This document shows, piece by piece, positions 25,586 through 33,490 of a DNA stretch of 43,889 bases. A program made the position numbers and the translations under genes. The notes beneath the pieces were generated by a model, which was not told the DNA's origin, ran no database searches, and saw nothing but the letters and a program-made list of their open reading frames with translations. Source of the DNA: Gammaproteobacteria bacterium (GTDB lineage Bacteria; Pseudomonadota; Gammaproteobacteria; Steroidobacterales; SZUA-146); NCBI GenBank assembly GCA_013002925.1, contig JABDLQ010000184.1, forward strand, positions 1 to 43,889, in the 5' to 3' direction. Position 1 is the first letter of the stretch, and each line of letters starts with the position of its first letter.

Positions 25586-26815
25586 TTAAAGATCTTCCAG
25601 GTGTCTGAGCTGGGGCTGAGGCATTTCACTGTCCTGCACTGTCAGACCGGTTTCTGATTCATAAATTTCTCTGAGCAGCCGCCGCCATTTGTCGTATTGC
25701 TGGTCAGCCGTTCCGGTCAGTTCAATGGTACGGCCCTCTACCTCAACGAGCATCGGCTGCACCTCCTGGACGAAAGAGTCCGCCAGTTCCTTGAGCGCAA
25801 CAGCATGCAAATTGGTCTGTTTGCTGAGGTCATAACCACCTTTCACCAGATTACCCCCCACCACCATAGCGGCACGACCGCCATAGTATTCGGCAGCATT
25901 GTCCGCTTTGTTTTGCATCACGGCGCCACCAACCGCTACCAGAACACCAGCGGCCATGGTTAATCGGGACGTTCTCACCAACTCGCGCAGTGCGATGGTC
26001 TCCTCATAACTGTAACGCCGCCAGTCCTCGTAGGGCTGAGACATTTTATTGTGGAAGCCCTCGTAATGTTCATCAAGTATGTCGATGAATGCGTATTCAC
26101 GGTCGCGAATTTTGCCTACGCGACCCAACATTGGGTCATCTTCCGCTGGCAATCGTTTGATATCCACATACCCGTTGTCATCAACTTCATAATATTCAGA
26201 GTACGCATAAGGAGAAATTTCGGCGGCAAATTTAAGCTTGGAAATGGTGCGAATCCGTTCCAGTTCGCCGGCATCCAACTCACGGCGAAGCGCCAGCAGG
26301 TCGTTGGAAATATTATTGTACAGGTCCTGAAAAGGCTCTTCATTGCCGGCAACCTCTTCCTCATAGGACATGCCCGACGCAGAGTCCGAGTAACGTTTTT
26401 CCAGCCATAAGCGCCCACTGGCATCACTTGCACGAACATCGACGACTAATACCTCGCCGTCGGACTTAATGATGTCACCACCAATGAGCAAATCGACCGC
26501 TTCGGTGGGTCGCGGCAAAATTCGCACTGCCCCCCAGTTTTCAGTTGCTTCCAGCGTGCGGCGTAACTCGTAGGGTATGTAGGCGCTTTCAGCATTGCGT
26601 ACCCTGGCGTTTATAAACTTTTTCTCGGCTTTTTTCTGATCTTCGGGCACGCCAGGATCGAACATCAGAATTCCGATATCCAACAATTGCTCTTCTGGCA
26701 ACACTTCGGCCGCTTTTATGGCAGGCTCGCTGGAAACGTTGACAACCGTGGTAGATACGCACCCCGTCGTTGCTGCAAGCAGCAAAATAAAAATTAGACT
26801 GTTAGTTTGTCTCAA
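25586..26815 (-). CDS. Lipoprotein with glycine-zipper-like segment, function unknown
   Basis: 409 residues. The signal peptide MRQTNSLIFILLLAATTGC ends in a T-T-G-C lipobox; Cys19 is lipidated. The next residues, VSTT, favour outer-membrane sorting. The N-terminal half (LLDIGILMFDPG, YIPYELRRTLE, WGAVRILPRP, VDLLIGGDIIKSDGEVLVV) resembles a beta-rich domain common to periplasmic lipoproteins. Residues about 287-330 have small-residue repeats, MAAGVLVAVGGAV then GGRAAMVVGGNLVKGG, a glycine-zipper pattern that could insert into or pack against a membrane. The C-terminus is charged and helical. It lies between the Ser/Pro lipoprotein and the kinase, separated from the former by a 14-bp tandem repeat. 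No family is named with confidence. Confidence 0.72.
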   Translation of the reverse strand: MRQTNSLIFILLLAATTGCVSTTVVNVSSEPAIKAAEVLPEEQLLDIGILMFDPGVPEDQKKAEKKFINARVRNAESAYIPYELRRTLEATENWGAVRILPRPTEAVDLLIGGDIIKSDGEVLVVDVRASDASGRLWLEKRYSDSASGMSYEEEVAGNEEPFQDLYNNISNDLLALRRELDAGELERIRTISKLKFAAEISPYAYSEYYEVDDNGYVDIKRLPAEDDPMLGRVGKIRDREYAFIDILDEHYEGFHNKMSQPYEDWRRYSYEETIALRELVRTSRLTMAAGVLVAVGGAVMQNKADNAAEYYGGRAAMVVGGNLVKGGYDLSKQTNLHAVALKELADSFVQEVQPMLVEVEGRTIELTGTADQQYDKWRRLLREIYESETGLTVQDSEMPQPQLRHLEDL

Positions 26816-26824
26816 CTTGATTTT

Positions 26825-26908
26825 TCACTCCTGGTTTACTGCTACGGGTTGACTACTACCAGTTTACGACTCCTGGTTTAGTGCTCCTGGTTTAGTACTC
26901 CTGGTAAA
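26825..26908. repeat. Six-copy 14-bp tandem repeat between two lipoprotein genes
   Basis: Six consecutive 14-nt units begin at 26825, 26839, 26853, 26867, 26881 and 26895. The consensus is roughly GTACTCCTGGTTTA; the three right-hand units agree best (ACTCCTGGTTTA-like), and the second and third are degenerate. The array fills 84 of the 96 bp between the stop at 26912 and the start at 26815. Because 14 is not a multiple of 3 it is not a coding repeat. On the minus strand each unit carries an AGGAG-like core, so copies may act as alternative ribosome-binding sites or as spacing for the downstream gene. Confidence 0.8.
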
Positions 26909-26911
26909 ACA

Positions 26912-28498
26912 TCAATTACCGGTCGCATTGCGGTAATTACGATACTCCTCCCAAAGCCTGGCACGTAACACCGGATCGGCTTCCGCCTGCGCCGCTTCGC
27001 GCAGTTGCCGGGCCACGACATCATCACCCTGCGGATCCGGTAAGTCCCCCGGGTCCACTGGTGCGTTATTGCCGGTTCCCCGCATACCGTTACTGTCTTC
27101 TTCACCGCCCGATGTACGCGCAGTGCGTTGCGTGCCGGTTTCATTTGTGGGATCACCCTGGCCCATCGCTACCGAGCCACTGCCGCCCGGTTCCGGTGAT
27201 CCCGCAGGATCGAAGCCTTCGGTTCCGCCACCCATTTGTCCATCGCCTTTGCGCATGGCCTGCCGCTCTTCTGACAATTCACCGTCAAAATCTGCCAGCG
27301 TACGGTCCAACTCTCCCTCCAGCTCACCCACTTCGCGGCGCGTGCTGCGGCGGCTGGCTGGCAGATTTTGTGTGTCAGAACGACGCGCCAGTACCTCGCG
27401 GGCACTCTCATATTCCGGGGAATTAAAGTCCGGCAATCCGCCCTGTTCGATCACACTGGCGAGGACCTCGACAGACATCTCGAGAAACTCCACCATTGCT
27501 TCCATATCCGTGAACACCAGCATGCTGTCATCGTTCGCATCCGCCGTATCTTCCGGAATATAGCCAAGCTCGACTGCTGCTGTAATCAAGGCGTTGCGAG
27601 CAGCCATCAGATCTTCCGCCGCTTTGCTTAGCGCTTCCCGCGCAGTTTGTACCTCTTCACCATCATCCGGCGCAGCTTTAACTTCAGGATCAAGATCGGC
27701 GCTGACGCTTTCCAGTCGCTCACTTCCTGATTTCAAATCGTCACTGGCCCGGCGCTCACGTTTGCGTTGTTCTTTTGCTGCACGCCGTTCTGCCCGACTT
27801 TGCTTCTGTTGGGCAGCAGCCTCAGCACTGGCTGCGCTTTCCGCCTCAAGCGCTTCCTGTGCCTCTTTCACAGATGCCGCGGCTCTTGCCACTGCCGCGG
27901 CCGCCTGGGCCACCGGATCTGCGCTACCGCCGGCCGCAGGCTCTGCAAATGGATCGTAATTTGGCTCGTCACTGCTGCTCGCAGATGCTTCCGCCTGCTC
28001 TTCGCTGGCGTCATCTGTCGACTCTCCGCCTTCATTCTTATCACGCTCGGCGATCTTTTCCCGCGCCCGTGCCATCGCCACGGCCGCCCGGGATACTGCA
28101 TCTGCAGCGCTGGCGACCGCCTCACCCACTTCAGCCAGTTCCTGATCACCACTGGAGGGGTCATTGGCTGATTCCCTGGCATCGTTTCCGCTCTGCCCCT
28201 GCTCCTGCGATTTGTCCCCTTGATTGGCCGTGCGTTCCCCCTGGCTTGAAGAGCTTGAATCCGACGAGCTGCTGTCACCACTCTGGCTCGATGGCGTAGA
28301 TGGGGAGCTTGACGGAGAGCTTGATGGCGAACTGGATGGAGCGCTTGGTGGAGCGCTTGATGGTGAGCTGCTGGGACTGGAACTTGGCGACGGCATGCCG
28401 CTACCCGGCTTTGACGTCTGAGTCTTGCACCCCGTAGATATCAACAAGAATGTGGCAAGCACAGCTGCGAAGATTCCGCGCGTTATCAGACGATGCAT
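26912..28498 (-). CDS. Lipoprotein with long Ser/Pro linker and Ala/Glu-rich helical region
   Basis: 528 residues from the ATG at 28496-28498, which has AGGAG 7 nt upstream and opens a clean lipoprotein signal MHRLITRGIFAAVLATFLLI then STGC (Cys24); an in-frame start at 28753 would bury this signal 85 residues inside. After the lipid anchor comes a low-complexity Ser/Pro linker (about 36-86), an acidic disordered stretch, and Ala-rich heptad segments such as AVASAADAVSRAAVAMARAR and VAQAAAAVARAAASVKEAQ (about 125-260). The rest (to 528) is acidic, with helical pieces and a Gly-rich stretch near the end. No enzymatic motif is seen. It looks like a surface-tethered stalk or scaffold. It is first in the nine-gene minus-strand cluster. 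Confidence 0.72.
   Translation of the reverse strand: MHRLITRGIFAAVLATFLLISTGCKTQTSKPGSGMPSPSSSPSSSPSSAPPSAPSSSPSSSPSSSPSTPSSQSGDSSSSDSSSSSQGERTANQGDKSQEQGQSGNDARESANDPSSGDQELAEVGEAVASAADAVSRAAVAMARAREKIAERDKNEGGESTDDASEEQAEASASSSDEPNYDPFAEPAAGGSADPVAQAAAAVARAAASVKEAQEALEAESAASAEAAAQQKQSRAERRAAKEQRKRERRASDDLKSGSERLESVSADLDPEVKAAPDDGEEVQTAREALSKAAEDLMAARNALITAAVELGYIPEDTADANDDSMLVFTDMEAMVEFLEMSVEVLASVIEQGGLPDFNSPEYESAREVLARRSDTQNLPASRRSTRREVGELEGELDRTLADFDGELSEERQAMRKGDGQMGGGTEGFDPAGSPEPGGSGSVAMGQGDPTNETGTQRTARTSGGEEDSNGMRGTGNNAPVDPGDLPDPQGDDVVARQLREAAQAEADPVLRARLWEEYRNYRNATGN
28289..28390 (-). repeat. Coding low-complexity Ser/Pro repeat
   Basis: Near-periodic DNA of about 12 bp per unit (minus-strand units like AGCTCACCATCA) encodes P-S-S-S, P-S-A-P and P-S-T-P blocks, residues 37 to 70 of the lipoprotein. 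The unit length preserves frame, so slippage would lengthen or shorten the linker without inactivating the protein. Confidence 0.7.
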
Positions 28499-28829
28499 GA
28501 GTGTCTCCTGGTAAGAACTCTCTATAGAGTAGACGGTCAAATCCGCAATTCGTTTCGCAGAAACATGAATTTTTACAGCTTTTTTGGCGTAAATCGACAA
28601 ATTATCGACGTATCTCAGTATGCCCGGAAAACCAGCTGTTAATTCATAAGCTTGGAGAGTCGTGAATAAGGTATTATATCGGGACGTGCACAAACTGTTA
28701 AATTCATGAATATCATGGCGATGGACGGAACTGGCCGGTTGGTTTAGCCTCAAATGATCAGAGTGCGGTCTGTTACCGCATCGGCGCCCGCATGAAATCG
28801 CCGAGGCATTATACGAGGTGTGCGACAGC
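28499..28829. promoter_or_regulatory. Divergent promoter region (331 bp) of the lipoprotein/kinase cluster and two plus-strand lipoproteins
   Basis: Between the minus-strand cluster and the plus-strand lipoproteins. It holds a palindrome CTCTATAGAG (28529-28538) close to the minus-strand start, a palindrome ATTCATGAAT (28702-28711), and two hairpins ahead of the plus-strand gene: TGCGGT/ACCGCA (28764-28780, 5-nt loop) and TCGGCG/CGCCGA (28781-28804, 12-nt loop). They suggest structured leaders or operators. No confident sigma70 promoter was identified and no small gene is seen. Confidence 0.45.
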
Positions 28830-29498
28830 GTGCCATGCTCATCGAAACAATTTTATCGCACCGGGCTGATAGTCTGGCTGCTTGTCTGTGTTAGCGGATG
28901 CGCTTCATCCAAAGACAAGCCGACGCCGCTGGATATCAACAGCAGCGTTCCGGTACCACTCGTAGAAAAAATGCCGGTTACCGCAAGGGTTGTGTTTTCA
29001 AAGGCACTTAACGAGTACGTGACCGTAGAGACACCTACTCGTGGCCGTTCCTGGGAAATCCGGCTGGGTAACACCAATCGCCGCGTATTTGAGGACATTC
29101 TCAACAGCCTGTTTGATGAGGTACTGGTGGCAGAAGGCACCGATGCGTCCGACAATTATGAGGCCGAGGCCGATTTTACCATCGTCCCGTCTGTTGATGA
29201 TTATGCAATGCTGACGTCAGGAGAATCCGGGAGCAAGTTTTATGCCGTCTCCATGCGTCATTTCCTTGACATTTATCGTGGCGACGGTGATCTTGCAGGA
29301 CGACTGGAAATAAATAGCTATGGGCGCAGCAGAGCCGCGCGCTTTACGAACGGCAGCGCAGAGATTGACCTGGCGACCGATGAGGCATTCCGGGATCTGG
29401 CGGTAACATTGATCGTGGAACTGCCTGATAAATTAAAGCAGGCCGGCTTGATCTCCGCAGCGTCACCAGCTGCGGCCGACCCCATCGAAAGCGAGTAA
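28830..29498 (+). CDS. Lipoprotein of unknown function
   Basis: 222 residues if read from the GTG at 28830, which has GAGGTG 9 nt upstream; the GTG at 28818 in the same frame overlaps that site and is less likely. The signal FYRTGLIVWLLVCVSGC ends in V-S-G-C, so the lipoprotein assignment is firm. The mature protein (about 195 residues) has WEIRLGNTNRRVFEDILNSL, FDEVLVAEGTD, ADFTIVPSVDDYAML and FRDLAVTLIVELPDKLKQAG, reminiscent of small beta-alpha periplasmic lipoproteins that detect or assemble envelope complexes. The function is not identified. It lies 9 bp from the next lipoprotein gene and is divergent from the kinase/VWA cluster. Confidence 0.72.
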   Translation: MPCSSKQFYRTGLIVWLLVCVSGCASSKDKPTPLDINSSVPVPLVEKMPVTARVVFSKALNEYVTVETPTRGRSWEIRLGNTNRRVFEDILNSLFDEVLVAEGTDASDNYEAEADFTIVPSVDDYAMLTSGESGSKFYAVSMRHFLDIYRGDGDLAGRLEINSYGRSRAARFTNGSAEIDLATDEAFRDLAVTLIVELPDKLKQAGLISAASPAAADPIESE

Positions 29499-29507
29499 CC
29501 CACGACT

Positions 29508-30179
29508 ATGAAGATGCCAACGAATTCACGAAACCTTATTCTCAGAACGATGCTTGTTGGCGCATTTTTAGTGCTCTGCTCGTGCGTCACGTCTCGCGTT
29601 GAATATGCATTTGAAAACACCATCGAAACCAATGTTGAAGATGGTGTGGTGCTGCTGACCAGAAGGGATAATGCGGAGTCTGAAACATCAGACAAATTTA
29701 TTGATTGCGTCAAAGGCAAACTCCGGGGTGGTGCCAATGGCATAGAACTCATGGACGAACAGATTTTTTTAGACAGTTTGTTTCCCTGGTTTGAACCGCG
29801 CGTTGCCCCATTGACCGCCGATGCCCTTCCGGATCTGCTGGGCAAACCCGGCGTAGCCAGTAAAGTAGAAGAAGCCGGCGTGCGTTACGTAATGTGGCTT
29901 GGCGGCGCTATGGAAGTATCAGACGGCGGCGGCTCGGTTAGCTGTGATATTAATGTCGGGTGTTTTGGCTTCACGTGGTGGGAAAATGGCGCGACCTATG
30001 AAGCGGCGATCTGGGACTTGAAAAACATGGAAAGCACCGGGGTGATCAGCGCCGATGTGACCGGCCGCTCCTATTTGCCTGCAATTATCATTCCGATCCC
30101 ACTCATCGCACCCACCAAATCGACTGCCTGTGATGACCTGGCGGATGAACTGAAAAAACAATTTGTATCTAACTCCTGA
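29508..30179 (+). CDS. Lipoprotein of unknown function
   Basis: 223 residues. The signal NLILRTMLVGAFLVLCSC ends in L-C-S-C; the Cys after S is the likely lipidation site. The mature region has DEQIFLDSLFPWFEPRVAPL, VRYVMWLGGAMEV, then Cys-containing SCDINVGCFGFTWWENGATY, YEAAIWDLKNMESTGVISAD, and a final hydrophobic YLPAIIIPIPLIAPTKSTAC. The shape (a beta segment, an aspartate after AAIWD, a C-terminal helix LADELKKQF) recalls periplasmic lipoproteins in other proteobacteria. No function is assigned. It is co-transcribed with the preceding lipoprotein and convergent with the TPR/TonB gene (29-bp gap). Confidence 0.7.
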   Translation: MKMPTNSRNLILRTMLVGAFLVLCSCVTSRVEYAFENTIETNVEDGVVLLTRRDNAESETSDKFIDCVKGKLRGGANGIELMDEQIFLDSLFPWFEPRVAPLTADALPDLLGKPGVASKVEEAGVRYVMWLGGAMEVSDGGGSVSCDINVGCFGFTWWENGATYEAAIWDLKNMESTGVISADVTGRSYLPAIIIPIPLIAPTKSTACDDLADELKKQFVSNS

Positions 30180-30208
30180 GTGCCAGATCCCAACCGCGGC
30201 CGCACGCA

Positions 30209-31660
30209 TCACGGCCGGTTACCGGTTGATTCTTCATTAGTATCCGCGTCCGTCTCAGGCGCTGGAGCCACAGCTACGCCATCGGTATTGCCGTCTAATA
30301 ACTTTGCGGCATCGTCTTCCTCGTTATCGGACACTACTGCCGCCTGACGTTTTGCAAGAATCGCATCCCTGGCACTGTCAAAATTATATTTTATCGTTTT
30401 TATGACATTATCCGTCGCGACTGGCACGCCATCGAGAATACGGGGGCGGTAACGGGACGACCTGACATTGGAGCGCAATGCGGTCATTAACTGGCTTGAA
30501 CCCACATCGTCTTTTATGACGTTCAGATCGCGCACGCGACCGTGTTTGTCTACAGTGAAAGAGAAAACAATTTCAAGGTTCCCCGGCGGCAGTCGCAGGA
30601 TCTGGCTGGGCCGCCAGTTGGCCACCGGATGTGCCTCAAACTCAAGCTCGAGCGGTTCATCAAACATACTATCCACATCGAGCGGTGTTTCGCGCACAGA
30701 ATTCAACTTGTTCCAGGCCTGCTCGTAGGCCTGCTGGGCGCGTCCGCGATGACCGCCACGCACATGCCAGTCACCCAGTCTGGCCCACGCACGAGCGACA
30801 TCCGCCATGTCAGGATATTCCTGGTTTTCATACAGGCTGATGACACGTTTCAGGGCGCGTACACCCTCCCCTGACATAACCCGGCGGTCGCGTGGAGTTT
30901 GTAAAAAACTGTTCGCTATATCGTTGAGAGGGCCTGCCAGCCGAATATCATTCGGCCCATAAGCGGCTTCCAGAATGGCCAGAGCACGACGGTATTGCTT
31001 ACGCGCGTGGTCTTCCCGTTGCATGATCATGTGCCATCTGGCCATGTGTTTGAGTGCCGGCGTTAACTGCGGCGTGTTGCCATAGTTCTCCTCATTTGCA
31101 TGCAGCAAAAAGCGCTGTTCACGGTCTGCTGCCGACAAATCTTCCGTCCAGGCATAGATCTCAGTCAGCCGATTCGATATGTTGGTTTGCACCAGGTTAA
31201 ATACACCCTCGTTACGATGAGTAATATCCTTGGCGCGCAGGTACACGCTGAGTGCTGCGTCATACTGCTTCAGGGTACTCAGGGTATTGCCGAGACCTTC
31301 CAGCGGTGCGCGTAATTCGCTGGCAAAGACCCCGATGTTTTCCTCCAGCAGCTTGATCGCGCGTTCAAAATGAGAGGCAGATTTCAATAACTGGTCGAGA
31401 CCGAAATATACGTGACCAAGACATGTAATCGGCGCTACCAGGTTCACCGACCCTTCACCCTCCGCTGCAGCCACAGCAGCGTGCCACTGGTCGCAGTGTT
31501 CACCGGCTTCTTCAAAACGATTTTCTTCGAGCAGATCGGCCGCCCGCGTAAACGCACTGACACGGTCATCGGAGGCCGCAGGTACACTCTCTGCCAGCGC
31601 ATGTGAACTACCGAAGATCACTATCGGCAGCAGCCGAATCATCAGGTTAATTTTTACCAT
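30209..31660 (-). CDS. Exported TPR protein with a C-terminal TonB-like domain
   Basis: 483 residues. The signal peptide MVKINLMIRLLPIVIFGSSH is cleaved about after ALA (residue 23). A helical TPR solenoid spans about 31-330, with repeats such as GHVYFGLDQLLKSASHFERA, LKQYDAALSVYLRAKDI, QYRRALAILEAAYG and RAQQAYEQAW. A TonB C-terminal-type domain (about 355-435) has LEIVFSFTVDKHGRVRDLNV and RSSRYRPRILDGVPVATDNV. The last 40 residues are acidic and disordered. TonB-C domains without a membrane anchor are common in periplasmic scaffolds. Its start codon overlaps the upstream M48 stop by one base (TAATG), so the two are coupled. It may scaffold partners of the peptidase. Confidence 0.8.
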   Translation of the reverse strand: MVKINLMIRLLPIVIFGSSHALAESVPAASDDRVSAFTRAADLLEENRFEEAGEHCDQWHAAVAAAEGEGSVNLVAPITCLGHVYFGLDQLLKSASHFERAIKLLEENIGVFASELRAPLEGLGNTLSTLKQYDAALSVYLRAKDITHRNEGVFNLVQTNISNRLTEIYAWTEDLSAADREQRFLLHANEENYGNTPQLTPALKHMARWHMIMQREDHARKQYRRALAILEAAYGPNDIRLAGPLNDIANSFLQTPRDRRVMSGEGVRALKRVISLYENQEYPDMADVARAWARLGDWHVRGGHRGRAQQAYEQAWNKLNSVRETPLDVDSMFDEPLELEFEAHPVANWRPSQILRLPPGNLEIVFSFTVDKHGRVRDLNVIKDDVGSSQLMTALRSNVRSSRYRPRILDGVPVATDNVIKTIKYNFDSARDAILAKRQAAVVSDNEEDDAAKLLDGNTDGVAVAPAPETDADTNEESTGNRP

Positions 31661-33156
31661 TATTTTGAGTCTATGATTTTAATCTTCTGGCCAGGCTGCG
31701 GCTCGCCTTCCGGATAAAAGTTATTGAGCAAGCGCAACTGCTGCTCCACGTAGTCCGTCAACGGCGAGGCCGTCGCCAGGGTAGCCATGGTGGTTGCAGC
31801 ATTTGCTTCGATGACAGCAATATGCGGTATCCGCGCCGAACGCTTGCTCTGCCCGTCAAGCTTGCGCATCGATTTGATCGTGCTAAGCATGCGCCAGTCA
31901 TTGCGCTTCTGGATGGCTTCGGTTTGACTGGCACCGGCAAAAACATAGGCATAACGATCATCCGTAAACACCGCATATCGAACAGTTCCGCGCCCAAATG
32001 GAGAGTTTGCATTGGGCGCGAGCGCTGTATATCCCACCAGGCCATCGGCCTGCAACGTACGCCCGTCCTGCAAGTTGGACAAGCCGATTTTTTTCGTCAG
32101 TATATCTAATGGGCTCAAGGTTTCCTTCAGCGGTTGACGACTTAATATCAACAGTGACTTGCGATCCGGAGCACTACTTTCGAGACGGCCCCGGCTCTCG
32201 GCGATTGCCCAGCCCGACGGATAGACCATGCCAATGCCAAACCGTGCGTGCCGAAACTCATCTTCGGTTATCACCCCGCCGGCTCCCACTTTACCAAACA
32301 CCATGCCATCCAGATGGCTGAGGAACACATCCCTGTTATCAGCGAAAACTGCGGACTCAGTGAGTTTATCCGCCTCCTGCACCACTTTGCGCAAACGGGT
32401 GTCGTTGTCGGGGTGGGTTGAAAAAATCCCGTGATAGACGCGTGGTTCGCGTCCTTCTTCAGCTGCCCGTTCGATTTCAAAGGCTTCCTGATGCTTGAGA
32501 ATCTTGACCACCTCAATCATCGCACTCGATGGATAACCGGAGCGCACCAGATACTCTGCACCCTCACGATCTGCTTCCAGCTCTTTATCGCGGCCATAAC
32601 TGCTTATATAGGCACCGGCTATAGCACCAGTTGCGACACCAGCAACACCGCCGGTTGCCGCATTCGCAATCCCACCGAGCACATTCATCAATGCGCCACG
32701 ACTGTGTTGACCCACTGCATGGCGCGCGGTTACGTGACCAATTTCATGGCCCAGCACAGCCGCCAGCTCAGCTTCAGAATTCAGGTAAGCCAACAGTCCA
32801 CGTGATACGTAAATGTATCCGCCCGGAGTCGCAAAGGCGTTGACCAAATCACTATCGATCACTGTAAATGTATATTCTATATTTGGCCGGTCACTATTAC
32901 GCACCAGCTTTTGACCGATGTCATTGACATATTCCTGCAGATCGGGGTTCGGATACGCACGATACTGGGTCATGATCTGGGGATGCAGTTCCTGCCCCAT
33001 CTTGATCTCGTCTTCCTCCGACATCATCACGAAGTCGACCCCTCCGGTGGCAGGGTTGGTGGCGCAGGCGCCGAGCCCGGAAACCAGCATCAGAACCAGC
33101 GTCAGACGCGTGAACCACGACCCGAAAGCTGATACCTGTAAATCGTCGCGATGCAT
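31660..33156 (-). CDS. M48 family zinc metallopeptidase lipoprotein (BepA/LoiP-like)
   Basis: 498 residues from the ATG at 33154-33156, with GAGG 8 nt upstream; an in-frame start at 33228 adds 24 uncharacteristic residues. The signal WFTRLTLVLMLVSGLGAC ends in a lipobox, Cys31. The peptidase domain has HEIGH (137-141) with catalytic Glu138 and the third ligand Glu194 in ELEADREGAEYL, plus VNAFATPGGYIYVSRGLL before it. The segment at about 150-188 is Gly/Ala-rich. The C-terminal region (about 285-498) is not a TPR domain as in BepA but has SSAPDRKSLLILSRQPLKE and a short LysM-like tail GEPQPGQKIKIIDS. The role is probably outer-membrane protein quality control. It is divergent from fda and co-transcribed with the TPR/TonB gene. 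Confidence 0.87.
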   Translation of the reverse strand: MHRDDLQVSAFGSWFTRLTLVLMLVSGLGACATNPATGGVDFVMMSEEDEIKMGQELHPQIMTQYRAYPNPDLQEYVNDIGQKLVRNSDRPNIEYTFTVIDSDLVNAFATPGGYIYVSRGLLAYLNSEAELAAVLGHEIGHVTARHAVGQHSRGALMNVLGGIANAATGGVAGVATGAIAGAYISSYGRDKELEADREGAEYLVRSGYPSSAMIEVVKILKHQEAFEIERAAEEGREPRVYHGIFSTHPDNDTRLRKVVQEADKLTESAVFADNRDVFLSHLDGMVFGKVGAGGVITEDEFRHARFGIGMVYPSGWAIAESRGRLESSAPDRKSLLILSRQPLKETLSPLDILTKKIGLSNLQDGRTLQADGLVGYTALAPNANSPFGRGTVRYAVFTDDRYAYVFAGASQTEAIQKRNDWRMLSTIKSMRKLDGQSKRSARIPHIAVIEANAATTMATLATASPLTDYVEQQLRLLNNFYPEGEPQPGQKIKIIDSK

Positions 33157-33490
33157 AGTCAAGACCTCAATCTCCCGTTTCATGAATCCATACCAACCGC
33201 CTGTAAATACGATGATACACCGTCGCACGGGCGAATCCGGCTTTTGCCCAGCTCATATTATAATGACCTGAAATTACAGAAAATGTTTCAATTCCTGGCG
33301 CTTGCAGCCGACTCCGGGCCTCCGGGCCCGGATGAGGCGCCGTAGCACCAGGTGAAGTACGACACACCGGCATCAACCAATGACCGGAGGCAATCTGTCG
33401 TATTGCTGCTATAATCCGCGCAGCTTTTGTATCGGGAACCGCGCTGCGGTCACCGCCTGTTAACATTTCAACAGATAGATGAGGATAATT
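33157..33490. promoter_or_regulatory. Divergent promoter region (334 bp), M48 peptidase / fda
   Basis: It contains TATAAT on the minus strand (33257-33262, for the M48 gene) and a perfect TATAAT on the plus strand at 33410-33415, about 75 bp before the fda GTG; neither has a good -35 at 17 bp. Between them is a very stable GC hairpin (33313-33332): arms TCCGGGCC and GGCCCGGA with a TCCG loop. No small gene is supported. Confidence 0.45.

Noticed and set aside
27061..28299. Plus-strand open frames opposite the Ser/Pro lipoprotein
   Set aside because: Pro/Arg/Ser-rich composition mirrors the Ala/Glu/Ser coding bias; no start signals.
26912..28753. Start of the Ser/Pro lipoprotein at 28753
   Set aside because: This start would place the lipoprotein signal 85 residues inside; the ATG at 28498 has a good AGGAG and opens directly on the signal peptide.
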